Shown: positions 29,567 to 41,220, counted from the first letter of the stretch. The stretch is 57,567 nucleotides of DNA from Ochromonas danica (GCA_015146655.1 VKHL01000170.1:1-57567), one strand, 5' to 3'. Program-made: numbers and translations. The notes: a model not told the origin generated them from the sequence alone.

Positions 29567-30553
29567 TCATGGTGTTTTAGAGATAAAGTCTAGTAAGGCT
29601 TTACGCCATTGTACGGGCTGTTCGAAAGGAGCTAGATGACCTGCCTGCAAAGTGACCACATCCTGGCAAGGCACGTGTTGAGCAAGGTCTAGACAAGCCT
29701 CATATCCAGCAATACGATCTTCAGTTGCTGCGATTATCTGAGTGGAAGCGATAACATTGGGGGCACAAGCTTCAACACTAAAACTGTCTGCTCGATGGCT
29801 AAGTCGAATGAGATCATGAAGTCTACTGGCTTGATTAGCCTCCACCACCATGTCAATGAAGGAGGGAATTCGACTGGAATACCTCTCAATGTAGGACTGG
29901 CTATAGCCATTAAGGATGAATGACCAGGCACACTCCCTCATATTGCCTCGCCCTGCTGCCTCCTCCCATGACTTCAGAATCATCTGTCCCAAGGGAGGGC
30001 GAGAATAGCAGATACCTGTTAAAGAGAGCTTGTCAACGAGATCAGGATGATGCGCAGCCACAGCCAGGGCGACTCGTCCACCAAAGCTGAAGCCAGCCAA
30101 GTGAACCTTCCTCAGCCCCAGCGCTTTAATAATATCGCACACGTCTTGCACATGCTGACCCATCGTTGCAAATTCTGAGGATAATTCAGTCTTTCCCTGT
30201 CCTCGGAGCTCAGGGATGATAAGACGGCGATGTCTTGCAATCTGAGAGATGTGCAGAGTGAAGGAGTTCACAGTCTGTGCAGTACCTCCCAGGAGAAGTA
30301 TAGGAGATTCATCTTCCTCAGATCGTCCTTCATCAACATAGAATACTTTCCGCTGGTGACCATGGTCATGGAGATCTAAAGATCGGATCTCGTAGCTATC
30401 ACTATATGCTTTGACAACAACTCCATGTTGAGAGCGAATCGACGACTTCCACAAATGTTGTGGTGAGAGGCAACTAACTCTCTTCAGACTACTAAGAGCA
30501 ACAGTTATTATCATGAGTGTAACCAACAACAGGGAAGACGTCAATGTTCTCAT
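29567..30553 (-). CDS. Alpha/beta hydrolase with signal peptide
   Basis: A 328-residue intronless protein. An N-terminal hydrophobic signal (TSSLLLVTLMIITVALSSL) precedes a classic alpha/beta-hydrolase domain. An oxyanion-hole region (ILLLGGTAQTVNSF) and the RRLIIPELRGQGKTELSS strand are visible. The nucleophile elbow is GFSFGG, with Ser near residue 160. The late His is in AGHLAPFEQP, and the acid probably in ATEDRIAGYE. The LRGQGKTE-type loop is typical of MenH/haloperoxidase-like esterases. The substrate is unknown. Signal plus basic Ser-containing stretch would suit secretion or plastid import. The frame continues upstream only to a GTG, so the ATG at 30553 is used. Confidence 0.8.
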   Translation of the reverse strand: MRTLTSSLLLVTLMIITVALSSLKRVSCLSPQHLWKSSIRSQHGVVVKAYSDSYEIRSLDLHDHGHQRKVFYVDEGRSEEDESPILLLGGTAQTVNSFTLHISQIARHRRLIIPELRGQGKTELSSEFATMGQHVQDVCDIIKALGLRKVHLAGFSFGGRVALAVAAHHPDLVDKLSLTGICYSRPPLGQMILKSWEEAAGRGNMRECAWSFILNGYSQSYIERYSSRIPSFIDMVVEANQASRLHDLIRLSHRADSFSVEACAPNVIASTQIIAATEDRIAGYEACLDLAQHVPCQDVVTLQAGHLAPFEQPVQWRKALLDFISKTP

Positions 30554-30703
30554 TCCAAAATACACACTACAGAGAGAGTCACACGCACCATAATAATATC
30601 TCACCCTCGCAATTCATCAATCGCTCTGCAGCTGAGAGAAATCCTTCCCAACAACATCAACTCATTCGTGTTGTTATTATTATTATTCTCTCGACAGAAA
30701 AAA

Positions 30704-31000
30704 ATGCTGTGCGGAGGTTTTGGTAATGTACGAGATGCTGAAGATGATGACCAAGAGGTCCTCAACCATGTCAAGGAGGAAATCAAGCAGCAGGTTGGAG
30801 GGGAAGGCAAAGACATTCGTGCCTTGAAGGTCGCCACTCAAGTTGTCGCTGGAGTAAATTATTTAATGAAAGTGAAATATGACGACAAATATGTTCATGT
30901 TAAGATAGCGAAGCCTCTTCCTCACACAGGGAGAAATCCTTTTATCCTGGCCATAGCTGACCAAGCCTCAGAGGACTCTCCTCTCGTTGCCTTCGAATAA
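30704..31000 (+). CDS. Cystatin (stefin-type cysteine protease inhibitor)
   Basis: A 98-residue single-domain cystatin. It has the N-terminal CGG, the papain-binding QVVAG loop (ALKVATQVVAGVNYLMKV) and the second hairpin LPHTGR near the end; YVHVKIAKPLPH is close to animal stefins A and B. No signal peptide and no disulphide cysteines are present, so it should act in the cytosol against papain-like proteases. Length matches the family (about 98). It shares a 150-base divergent region with the hydrolase gene. The start is the ATG of MLCGGFG. Confidence 0.93.
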   Translation: MLCGGFGNVRDAEDDDQEVLNHVKEEIKQQVGGEGKDIRALKVATQVVAGVNYLMKVKYDDKYVHVKIAKPLPHTGRNPFILAIADQASEDSPLVAFE

Positions 31001-31189
31001 AGGGAAAGCTAGCATATACCATACCATGCCATGTTATGCCATGTTATGCTATGGTAGTGCTCTTCTATCCCATCATCACCTTGGTAACAGTGGCTGTTAC
31101 CATGTGGTCACTTACTTGTAAGATAATACATGATGATTTAGTGATCACTAGGACTCTTCCGCCTGAGGGTAGTGAACTTGAATGAATTC

Positions 31190-33442
31190 TTATGCTTCTG
31201 ATTCTGCTTCTTCATCTTCCTCTTCATCCACCATTACCTCTTGTTGCTGTCCTAGTTGATCTTTCTCCAATGATTTGCGTAAAGGCGATTTTCCTCGACT
31301 TTGACGCTTTTCCTTCTTCTCTTGATGGATGGCGGGTGTTCGCAGTTGAGAAGCCCGAAAGCTCTCTGCAACCTCTGCGGTCGTTCCTCTTAGTCGCGCA
31401 CTCAACTCGAAAGCGAGATGCGCACCCACTTTGTTATCAGCAACACAAAGTACCCGCACGCTGAGGTTGACTTTCATAGCCTCTACCAGAGCTTCACATC
31501 CTATGCAAAGAATAGCTGGTAAGAGATTGTATGCGACATACCCAAAGCAACTCAGAGGATAGAAGGACTACCTACCAATGGTTCCAATATTATTCTGTCG
31601 CAAATTAAGCTTGGTAAGGGTATGATTAGTTAACAAAGCCTCGGCAAGTCGTTCTGCTCCTGCTGCTTGAACCATATTGAAGGCAAGATCAAGATCTAGA
31701 AGACGTGGATCAGTGCTGAGATAGCGAGCAAGCAGCGCTCCCCCTTGAGGGGTGACTTGACATCCTGCCAATCCTAATCCTTCAATCCTTGGAGCTCCTT
31801 CACGTAGTGAGTTCAATAAACTCTGTATAACAGTGATATCTATGCGATTGAAAGAAAGGTTGAGAGTCTTCAAATGTAACCAACAACCAGCTCGAATTGT
31901 TTTGCAAATCATCTCAATAGAAGGAGGATCTAATCGATTATTGAGAAGCTCCAACTTCTGTAAACCAATATTAGATGTGGTGAAATAGAGGAATGACTCA
32001 GCATCGAAATGTCGAAATTTGATATATCGCAAAGACACATCTGGGATATTACGAAATGCCTGTGAAGGTCCAGCAAGCAGGAATCCAGAGGATCCAAGTG
32101 GATGCATAGTTGACAAATACTCTTTAGCTACAGCAGTTTTCAAATATTCAGGCAATCGGTCATTCAATAGTTTCGAAGGCAAGATATGTCTCTTTGTATG
32201 CATAGCTCTAGCAAGAGCACGTATACCTTGGGAAAGAAGAGATTCTGGTTGATATAAAACCTCCTCACCATCTTTGGGTTCAAGTAATTCCACGATGATG
32301 GGCAGACTGGCTTCATGAACTGCATCGTTTTCACGGAAAGTTCTTTTAATAACTTCACCATTTGATTTATATAGTACTCCTGGACCATCACGTTTACCAA
32401 ATCGAAAACGTCCTTCAAAACGATCACCCGTGACATAGGTCTTGTTTCCTTGTCCGTGCTCATACCCTTTAGCAAACTCACCTCGATATTCAGAACCATC
32501 AGGGAATCGTTGAATACCTTTCCCATGCTTAAAATCATTTACCCACGTTCCTTCATATTGCATTCCATCAGGACGGGACCAAGTAGCTGTTCGACTGGAA
32601 TGTCTCAACCCATCTTCCCATCCCCCAACATAGACACTCCCATCAGAATAGACTTTCACGCCCAGACCAGAAGGTTGATTCTTGGAGTTAACTTCTCCAT
32701 AATATTCATCAAAAGGATCACCAAATCCCCAACTTAAATGTACTCCTTTGACTACACCATGTTGAATGGCAAATTGCTTCATACTCTTGGCTCGTTCAGC
32801 ATTGCGTCGTTCTTTAGCATATGTGAGCACTTCAAAGCGTGCCACTTTACTTCGTTCAAGCAAAATAGCCTCTCGATTTGGTATTTCTACTAACTGACGC
32901 AGATCAATGTAGGTATTGAGAGGAATGTCATGGTTAGCATTCCATATCAAATCGCCTGATCGGAAGAGATTTGTAATGCCCAATGTAGTGGCAATAATAC
33001 ATTCATGACAATAATTCAGACTAAAGCCAAAAGAACCTCTTTCAGCTGTTAAATAGCTTGGAGCGAAATCTTTTCTACATCGAATACACCTGCCTACAAT
33101 ATGATGAGTTCATATAAATCACACGTCATAACATAGAGTATTGATCATTAGCTACAGTGGATATAGTCTATACCTCGAAAATAATAGCGGCGAAGTCCAT
33201 TGGAAAAGGTCTCTGGGATATAATTAGGTGGCATATTTCGAGAGCGCTACATCATGCATAATCGTGAATTCATGGGAAAAGACTTTGCAAGGTGTGAGGA
33301 ACAGCTACGATACTATAGTTTCACTTACTTTGCCAGACTTGTCAATATAGTGAACATTCTTCCCACTACCATCATCCAAGCAAATGCCATCCCAAGGAAG
33401 AGGCTTCTCTTGATCAACGGAAACACTTTCTTTCGTATCCAT
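31190..33442 (-). CDS. MORN-repeat and leucine-rich-repeat protein with zinc-binding head
   Basis: Exons 33329-33442, 33174-33246, 31576-33093 and 31190-31500 join in phase to 671 residues. The head has two Cys pairs (CIRCRKDF and NYCHECII, about residues 64 and 96), a probable zinc site. Four to five MORN repeats follow (YVGGWEDGLRH, YEGTWVNDFKHGKGIQRFPD, YRGEFAKGYEHGQG, FEGRFRFGKRDGPGVLY). The C-terminal half is a leucine-rich repeat domain of the ribonuclease-inhibitor kind (LQKLELLNNRLD, LKTLNLSFNRID, LTKLNLRQNNIGT), continuing into the last exon (CEALVEAMKVNLSVRVL). A Glu-rich tail ends it. Such proteins often sit at membranes or the flagellar base; the specific role is unknown. Confidence 0.85.
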
Positions 33443-33579
33443 AGAGGAAATTGGATACTAGTATCTCAATCAATCAATTATATTTGAGTCTCAATTTAAT
33501 TTTCGGTTTCTATTATTATTATTATTACCATGACTTGGATTTTCTGGCGATCAACATCAAACATCAAACAATCCTATGA

Positions 33580-34509
33580 ATGTCCGATAATGTCCCAGCA
33601 GCAGAACGCCCTTCTTCCGCGGGTAATGAGACCGCTGTAGTTCAACCATCTGTAGATATTATTCTACGACCAATGGTAGATGGATGGACCATGGGAGAGG
33701 ACTGGGAAGTAACTCGACCTTTAGCTTCAACCTTTGTCGAGCTGAAAGAGTTTATCGAAGAGGAGAGAGGGATCAATAGAAACCGTATTCAGATTCGTCT
33801 AAGAGGGAAAATCATTGTTCCAAATAGAGAGAAGTGGACACTTCGTAGAATGGGTATTGCTGCAGGATTTATCCTTCTCATCGAACCAACTTTGCTCGGC
33901 TCTTGGTGGTGGAATCCCATAAGCCACTATCAAGAGCAATTATTACAACAAGTAGAAGTGATAATAGACGAACGTGGTGGTGGTTTATTTTATTCGGAAC
34001 TAGTGGAAGTGTTGCAGCCACCTCCGCCAATCAAAGTCTCGTTGAGAGTATTTCTGCGATCGTTTCCAGAGCGAATCCATGTTTACACAGACATTGTGCG
34101 GGGAACCATGTGGATTGAGCGAGCTGTTGGTGTTCTTCAAACACCCACATTTGCGACAGTGCCTCATTCCCTAGGCTATTTCAAACACAATCTCCGCTCT
34201 ATTCCCCTATCAATCGATCAGGACGAGGGAATGGAGGACTTACCAATAGAGAATATTGATATCACAGCAGGGGAAGTAGACGCACTTGGTGATGAGGAAA
34301 AAGATGTGGAGGCAGAAGAAGCAACTGAAGAAGAGAAGGATGAAGAAGAAAGTAGCGAGGTCATTGACCAATTATCGCAAGACGATAAATTACAGCCAAC
34401 GATTGAGAAGGAAACAGAAAAAGTTAATTCACAAGTAGTTGAACGCCAACTTAGTCCTGAAGAAATGGAATTGCATGTAGCTATGCATGGAGGCATTACA
34501 GATAAATGA
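33580..34509 (+). CDS. Ubiquitin-like plus winged-helix-like protein
   Basis: A 309-residue intronless protein. Residues about 25-105 look like a ubiquitin fold: WEVTRPLASTFVELKEFIEE, then RNRIQIRLRGKIIVPNREKW and a closing strand. Residues about 120-185 resemble a winged helix of the LOTUS/OST type (LFYSELVEVLQPPPPIKVSL, then RVFLRSFPERIHVYTD, with a hydrophobic wing). The final 90 residues are very acidic (Glu/Asp), ending in a short amphipathic segment. No ligase-type Gly-Gly end is present, so it is a UBL-domain protein, not a modifier. Both domain calls are from pattern only. Confidence 0.65.
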   Translation: MSDNVPAAERPSSAGNETAVVQPSVDIILRPMVDGWTMGEDWEVTRPLASTFVELKEFIEEERGINRNRIQIRLRGKIIVPNREKWTLRRMGIAAGFILLIEPTLLGSWWWNPISHYQEQLLQQVEVIIDERGGGLFYSELVEVLQPPPPIKVSLRVFLRSFPERIHVYTDIVRGTMWIERAVGVLQTPTFATVPHSLGYFKHNLRSIPLSIDQDEGMEDLPIENIDITAGEVDALGDEEKDVEAEEATEEEKDEEESSEVIDQLSQDDKLQPTIEKETEKVNSQVVERQLSPEEMELHVAMHGGITDK

Positions 34510-34550
34510 CAGAATCAGGAAACGATAGGAGAATGCGATGAAGAATTCGA

Positions 34551-36301
34551 TCAAATGGAGGCCTTTTTTCTACCATTAGATCCTTCAACTTGTATCGGAT
34601 CTTGTACGATACTGTACTTTCTCTTCTTTCCATTTGGGGCTTCTACTTCCGAACTTTGCGACAGACCAATGCTCTGTCGGCACCACTATTGTTATTACTG
34701 AACGGAAATTATGTGAATTTATTACTCACTTACCGCAGTACTTTCCTTCTCAACACGAGACGAGTGAGCATCCATCTTCAGAGTTTTTGATGGCAATCTC
34801 GAAGGTGGTTGCCTGGTAGGCTTTCTTGTTGGCTGTTGTGGCGGAACAAAATTCCTTTCCTCGTCTGACCCATTAGAGCCAAAGGATGGCATCTCTTCCA
34901 TCATTGTTGCTTCTGTGTCTTGTAATTGTTTGGTCGATGAGAGAGTTTGGCAGTCGGTGCTTGGTTGAGGTTCAGCTATCTGATACATCTTTCCCTGCAT
35001 TCTCAATATGCCCGCTAGATCATGGTTAGTTATTGGTCATATAAGTATCAACCATTTGAATTTCTGTATCACCTTTGAGGAGATCTTGGAATGCTTTGCG
35101 CACCAAGGTCACGTCCAGCTTCAGCTTTGCGCAGCACTTTGATATTACCGGACAACGCTCGTTTAGACTGGGCAAGCAGGGGTGAATGTCGTGGTATTTT
35201 TCGGTTCATTTACGGAATAACTTACATGAATGCTTTAACCTGACGAAATGCCTCGCCTTCCTCGTTGGATGAATCTTCGAGGACCGTCATTCGCTGGAAC
35301 TCTGAATGAAGAGCTGCTTCGCGATTCAAATGCGTCAATAGATTTGCTCGATCGGGTTCCTCAGAGCAGAGATATGACGTTCGTTCAGTTTCGTCGTCTT
35401 TATGCGACTTAGCTTTGAAAATGCTTGGCGCAGATGATTGAGCATTTTGCTGTGGCTGAATTTTCCTCAGATCGTCTATTAAGAGAGACTCGAGGCCAGC
35501 GAATTTGACTTTGAGATTCATTTCCGCGGTGTCTAAATTGCCCACATTAATAACGAGGGGAAGACTAAGTCCGGCTAACAGATTATCCAAAGCGGGACCA
35601 AAATACTCTGGTTCGTAGTCTGCTGGTGTATGATCATAGTACTATACGTTTGAATTGAAATAACATGACATGATATGTGTTAGAAATCTGCAGTGTTAGT
35701 TCATTTGATTCCTAACCTTTAGTTGGATCGTCAGCCATCTTTCTCGAGGCAGTTCTTCAAGAGTCGAAGTAAATTCTGTCAAACATCGGATGAACTTTGC
35801 AGCTTGGGATTTGACAGCGTCTTTTGAGTGCAGATCAGCATTATTGATCTTCGCTGCTTTCCCATTTCCCGCATAAGTAATTTTAAATTCGTAACTTTCA
35901 AGGAGCAGGTCAGCCTGCGTCACCGGATGCTTCGTATAGATGGCAAATAACATTGAGCTCAAATATTCTGATTCAAGAGCTGCAAATACTCCACGTTCCA
36001 GCCATTGGGTGAGAAGGAATGCTTCCTTGTTTTTCACTACCATAACATTCTTCTCATCTTTGAATGCACCTTGCAATTGATGAATATTCACTGTTCCATA
36101 CTGTTTATCTTTGAAGCAGTCTGAAGGGAAGATATCTCGAAAGTAACAAATGGATGAAATCGAGATTCGCATCTCAGTGAGAGATAGACTACTATTAGAA
36201 GAATGCATGGAACGAAGAGAATAGTACAACCCACTTACCATATTCTTGATTAGTACCATGGATTCAGTCTTGCTGACAGTGGATACAATACTGGTAGTCA
36301 T
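34551..36301 (-). CDS. HORMA-domain protein (Hop1/HORMAD/Asy1 type, meiotic axis)
   Basis: Exons 35717-36301, 35226-35641, 35073-35167, 34734-35014 and 34551-34685 join in phase to 503 residues. The HORMA fold is seen in LTQWLERGVFAALESEYLSS, LFAIYTKHPVTQADLLLESY and EFKITYAGNGK, with the late beta segment ERWLTIQLKYYDHTPADYEP (Hop1-type W/P pattern). These proteins load on meiotic chromosome axes and control crossover formation. A long, Ser/Pro-rich tail ends in a basic KKRKYS motif, probably a nuclear signal or the closure segment. The final exon start has two possible acceptors in the same frame (34685 or 34673). MAD2 and REV7 are shorter, so Hop1 type is favoured. Confidence 0.82.
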
Positions 36302-36623
36302 TTCCTAGTCCTCTGAGAGATGATCTTAAGCTTTCCAATTAGACTTCATACACAGTCTCAGGAACTCGTGGGCCCATACACGTCATCATGGTGCTGTGAC
36401 AAGACGGTATCTTTCACAGCTCCAGAACTGAAAGAGTATCCGTATCTTTCACAACTTGAGAACTGAAAATAGCCGTGTATAGCACATGCTGTCTATGACA
36501 CAGACACTCTACTATGTGAATTGGTAATCAAAACCAGACTATCAAAACAAATGGTAATCCCCTAAAAACAGACTGGAAAACGCGTTTTCCCATTTTTGTG
36601 TTCCAAGTAAAAAAGGCAAAGCG
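36302..36623. promoter_or_regulatory. Divergent promoter of HORMA and TRM10 genes with a 35-base direct repeat
   Basis: 322 bases between divergent starts. GTATCTTTCACA and AGAACTGAAA occur twice in the same order at 36407-36433 and 36442-36468, 35 bases apart, differing only in the middle. They may be binding sites or a local duplication. Confidence 0.5.
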
Positions 36624-37733
36624 ATGGTCATGGAAATGAAGGACGAGAAGGAGAAAGAGGAGATCACCTGTGATAACCAAGAAGTGAGTGAAGAAGAGGA
36701 TGATGCCTGTCCTCTTGAAGATCCTAGCCAATCAAACCAACCATTATCCTTGGGAGAACAGGGACTCTCCAAGAATGCCCTGAAACGTGCCAAACGCAAA
36801 CAGATGTTCCAAGAGCTGAAGAAGGCCAAGAAAGAAAAGAAGAAGCAAGAAAAGCGAGAGAAGTCACAATCTTCAACCAACGCGGACTCCACCTTCTCGA
36901 CTGGTATTGACCAGCGACCAGCTAGATCTAGGGATAGCACCACCTCTCCTACTGCAGACGATTTTAATGATCGCAAGAGAGCAAAGAAGGAATCCTTTGA
37001 GACTGCCTGTCTGTCCAACTTTCATGTCATTATTGATTGTGATTGGGAAAATGAGCATAGTGATAGCAGTCTCACCAGTCTCACCCAGCAAATCATGTTC
37101 TGCTATGGCAGTAATCGCAGAGCCGAAAAGCCCGTGCACTTGCACCTCAGTGGTCTCGGACCTCGCGCCACCGCAAATCTACAGCGTGTCAAGTTCGAAA
37201 ACTGGGCTGGTGTTTCCTATTCTACCCATGATTACATAGAACAACCTGGTTACAGTGTGTTGCCTGAGGAAGGCAAGAAGCAGCTGGTCTACTTGACTTC
37301 CGATGCCGAAGAAACCTTAGAGACTCTCGACCCTAACTGTGCTTATATTATTGGTGGTATAGTAGATCGAAATCGCTTGAAAGGTGCGACTTATGGCAAG
37401 GCTGTCTCGCAAAATGTCCGCACTGCCCGATTGCCCATTCAGAAGTACTTTGCACTCAAAGCCACGCATGTGCTGGCAGTAAACCATGTCTTTGATATTC
37501 TGCTTGCTTTTTCCAGCAACCCTGATTGGACTTCTGCCTTAGAGAAGATTCTCCCCAAGCGGAAAGAGGCTGCTCGCCTTGGGGACGATGAGCCTGAAGA
37601 TGAAATTAGCCCGAAGCTGCAGCAAGAAGAGGAAGAAGAAGAAGAGAAGAAAGAAGCAGAGGGCCACAAGTTGAGCCAAGTTTCACTGGATAATAACTGT
37701 TGTGACTATGACAAGCCTGCAGGCGATTTTTGA
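36624..37733 (+). CDS. TRMT10: tRNA (guanine-9) N1-methyltransferase, TRM10 family
   Basis: A 369-residue protein with the SPOUT fold of TRM10. The N-terminal 110 residues are Lys/Glu-rich with a KRAKRKQMFQELKKAKKEKK helix typical of the family. The catalytic domain begins HVIIDCDWEN and includes QIMFCYGSNRR, the cofactor knot VYLTSDAEETLETL, and YIIGGIVDRNRLKGATYGKA with the conserved Asp. Then come ARLPIQKYFAL and NHVFDILLAF. It methylates G9 (or A9) of tRNAs using S-adenosylmethionine. The C-terminal acidic tail is variable in the family. Intact, intronless; cytosolic or nuclear is expected. Confidence 0.95.
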   Translation: MVMEMKDEKEKEEITCDNQEVSEEEDDACPLEDPSQSNQPLSLGEQGLSKNALKRAKRKQMFQELKKAKKEKKKQEKREKSQSSTNADSTFSTGIDQRPARSRDSTTSPTADDFNDRKRAKKESFETACLSNFHVIIDCDWENEHSDSSLTSLTQQIMFCYGSNRRAEKPVHLHLSGLGPRATANLQRVKFENWAGVSYSTHDYIEQPGYSVLPEEGKKQLVYLTSDAEETLETLDPNCAYIIGGIVDRNRLKGATYGKAVSQNVRTARLPIQKYFALKATHVLAVNHVFDILLAFSSNPDWTSALEKILPKRKEAARLGDDEPEDEISPKLQQEEEEEEEKKEAEGHKLSQVSLDNNCCDYDKPAGDF

Positions 37734-38044
37734 AGTGCTTGACCATCATGGTAGTCTGGGTTTTATGCTTCATAGCGAGGAGCAGCAGTAATTGTCCAGC
37801 CTAAGCAACCCTCGGAGTTAAAATGATTTCAGCCCGTGTAACGATCCGAGGAGTTAGTGATACGGTTACTCAGATGTAAGTGAGAAGTATAGCTCAGATG
37901 TTGAACTGTTCTCACGCAGTTCTGATGAACAAAAAAACATCTTAAAGACCGAAAACTTAACACATCAATGTACAATACACATGTCTTCCACAATTGCAGC
38001 ACACACACCATGCAAATAGACTTCACTGAAAATAGATGCAATTC
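37734..38044. other. Convergent spacer
   Basis: 311 bases between TRM10 and the SAP/TPR gene, both ending here. AT-rich; nothing recognisable was seen. Confidence 0.4.
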
Positions 38045-40959
38045 TCAATTACGATTCTCCTCATCACTCTCTTCCTCGCTTTCGTTGCTGTCCGAATCAC
38101 TTCTATTCTCTTCATCTTGGCGTTCCGCTTCGCCGTCTCGTTCAAAACCATGCATTTTCGCTTCCACATGCCTGTTATGCAACTGATCAAGAATAAAAGT
38201 TGCCTTTTCCTCCAAACTATGCCCATTCTCTGCACTACTATTTCCTTCATTAAAGCGATCCAACATAACATGTACAAGGCTTTGTTGGACGCGCTGTGCC
38301 CGCCGACTCTGAGACCGACTTGGACTTGGATCATTTGTTCCACTCTGCTTTTTCTCAACAGATGCATCAGTTCTATCTGAATGTCTACTACCAGATCGAC
38401 AGTTCCTGCTTTCTCCTCTCTTTAAACATTGAGCATAGTTCTTACGAAGACCTTTATGAACAGGAAACTGCTCCAGAGCTTTTTCAAACAGTTCTTGACT
38501 CTCTGCTTGCTTCTTTCGTTGCTTGAAAAGGAAGGTTGCATAGTTACATAAAGCTGCAGGTTCCCAAGTAGTACCACGAGCAGCCACCGTCGCTGACTTG
38601 TACATCAGTTCAGCAGGACCAAGACGATTATTGCGTTTCAAAAAGTGCGCATACCAAAGCATAAAGCCAGGATAACCTGGCCGACGTCGAAGAGCCTCAC
38701 GAAAAAGAGTGTCAATATTATTAATGACCTTAGCACTTCTCTTCTGAGCATTTGCCTCGTCTTCCAGAGCAAACTGGTCAAGAAAGTGAGCTGTAGTTGC
38801 AACAACTGTTGCATCTTCAGGGGCTAATTGAAGCGCTTTCTGTAAGAGTCGATGGGCAGCCTCAATGTCACCCTTGGCTTTAACCATGAAGTTGGAGAAA
38901 GATAATAATAGTTGAACAGAATGGGTTAGCTTGACTCGGTCAGTAGATGGATCGGGTAAGCTTTGTATTGCAGCATTGACACTTTCAGAGACAACCACAG
39001 AGTGCTTGGGCGATGAGATAGACGCAAATACTCCAGGCATGCACAGTTGCAACGCCCGATTAAAGAATGCCTCCGCACGAGCAAGTTCTCCCTTGCGTTT
39101 GTGCAAGAAGACAGCAAAGGTTTGCAACGTCGGAATATTGATCGGATCGACTTCCAGAGCACGCTGCAGTAAAAGTTCTGCAGCAAGGAAATCATCTCCG
39201 CGCTCTAACTCTCTCGCCGCTTTGCGCAATTTCTTCACCTCTTCCTCACTTACTTCATTACGATCCTCTGCTACACGCACTGACAACGAAACATTTTCCT
39301 CTACTTTGGTCTTTGTAATACCAATGATCTCACAGGGTTCGTCAGATTGAATGAGTGCGGGAATAGTCTCTTCACTCTCGGATTGGGATGGCAACGGTGT
39401 TGCTGGCGGGAGCAAGACAGAACGCTGAGGAGGAGGACCTGCGGGAGGAGGTACAGCTCGAAATACGGGTGGCTCCTTCTTCGATTTGGTCGGTCTCATT
39501 TCCTCCTCTTTCATCTTTCTTTCTTCATCGGAACTGCTAAATGCCTCATCTGCATCAGATTTGTGCGCTTCTCTTGGCAACGGAGTTGCCTTTCTGGACT
39601 TTTCAATGGCTCTAAGAGGCTCTTCTTCATTTTCTTCATCGCTCTCTTCCCATGACATATCTTTCACTGAAATTAAAGCCGCCGCAGGGGTTGCCAATCT
39701 CCGTTCTGGTTGCTTTAGAACATTGTCCAAAATCGATGGAATGACTGGATCTGCTTCCATCATGTGCACGGACTTTTGACGTTTTTCTTTACTTTGAGTC
39801 GAGTCTTTCGATTTTACAGGTCGAACTACGAGTTCATTCGTATTGGCTTGATCTATGTCGTCCGATGCAGGACGGAGAGTCTGCTCCAAAGCCTGACTCT
39901 CTTGAAGTCGTCGACGGGCACGGCTTATCTTCGTATTAGCGAATGACATCTGTGACATAGCTTCTCGTAACGACTCTTCCGCGCCAAGACCATATTCTTC
40001 ATGATTCTCAGCTTCTTCACGAATCTCTTGTCTACGCCTGTTAATCATCTCTCGTAATTCAGATTTCATGACTTCCAAATCTCCAATAACAGAATCAAGA
40101 CGAAATGCTGCGGCACCATGAGATGAAGTTGCTATTGACGATCGCAATTCACCTGCTTTGATGCGAGTATCTCCACATTGTTTGAGACTTTGACAGCGAG
40201 TTAGATCAGCTTCTGCAAGCTCCAGAGATCGTGTCAACTTCTTCAATGTAGGGTCTTGCCCATCACCAGAGAACTTTCCAGCTATTATAATAGCACGCTT
40301 GTTACCAATGCGTTTGATTTGTTTCTTAATTTCACTGATGTCAGCTGTCTCTCCAGGATCGACAACTTCAGTTGGGGTTGGATCAGAACTGAAAAGCGGT
40401 TCAGCCACTTCTATCACTGCTTCTGTTTTGCTCTCAGGCATAGAAGGTGGTGGAGACTTGGGCTTTACAAGCAGACAACAGAGTGCATCAATTAAAATCA
40501 CTGTTTGAAAATGACCAGAAAACAACAAACAAGATAGAAAAGACTTACTGGCTCCCGATTTTTGGCAGCAGATTTAGGTTTTTCTATTGGTTCAACAGAA
40601 GTATCATTGCCACAAATAGCTGTAATTAAACGTTTTAACAAGGCATTCCAACGATCATCTCCAGTCAGTCCAGGTGTACTAGTACTTTCTCCCAATGCAG
40701 CTAATCGTGATCTCAGTTCTCCTATCGTGAGATGCTTGAAGTCATTGTCATTCCTCGCTACTGGAGATGTCTTCAAGGTATTATCAGAAGCTTGTAAGTC
40801 TGTCTTAGCAAGCTTTTCTTGTGCTGCTTTCAGACGGAAAGCTAACTCTTCAAATCGATCATCACCTGTCAGTCCTGGAGTGGATGTGGAAATACCCATC
40901 TTTTCCAACTCAGTCTTTAGAGTACCGATATTCATGGATATCCCAGAGTTAATCATCAT
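38045..40959 (-). CDS. Protein with two SAP-like motifs and TPR repeats
   Basis: Exons 40549-40959 and 38045-40462 (donor CCA|GTAAGT; acceptor TAAAG, chosen because it alone keeps the frame into PKSPPPSMPE) give 942 residues. The head has two copies of a SAP-like unit (LKTELEKMGISTSTPGLTGD and LRSRLAALGESTSTPGLTGD, each ending in an R..L..RL helix) about 75 residues apart. This unit is frequent in stramenopile proteins and probably binds nucleic acid, by analogy to SAP. A disordered charged stretch follows, then TPR/HAT repeats from about residue 560 (AAELLLQRALEVDP, ARAEAFFNRALQL, AAHRLLQKALQLAPEDATVV, AESQELFEKALEQFPVHKGL). A role in RNA handling or scaffolding is possible, but unproven. 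Confidence 0.8.
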
Positions 40960-41220
40960 ATTATCATCTACTATATCAATATCAACTGGCAGGTCCTCAT
41001 CACATTAAAATCATGACAGGTTGGTTGCAACGTTTTTGCCAGAAACGACTCCTGCTGTCTCTCTCGTGCAGCAAAACCCAAGCAGGAGAAACGCGTTTTT
41101 GTGAAGTTAATCCCCTTGTCTTCCATTGGTTGTCTGCTGTGGCATCGGAAGGGGCGGGAGACTTTGCTATTGTTATTATCGAGAACTCATTTTATAGCAA
41201 GTAATACATCCTTGGATAAG

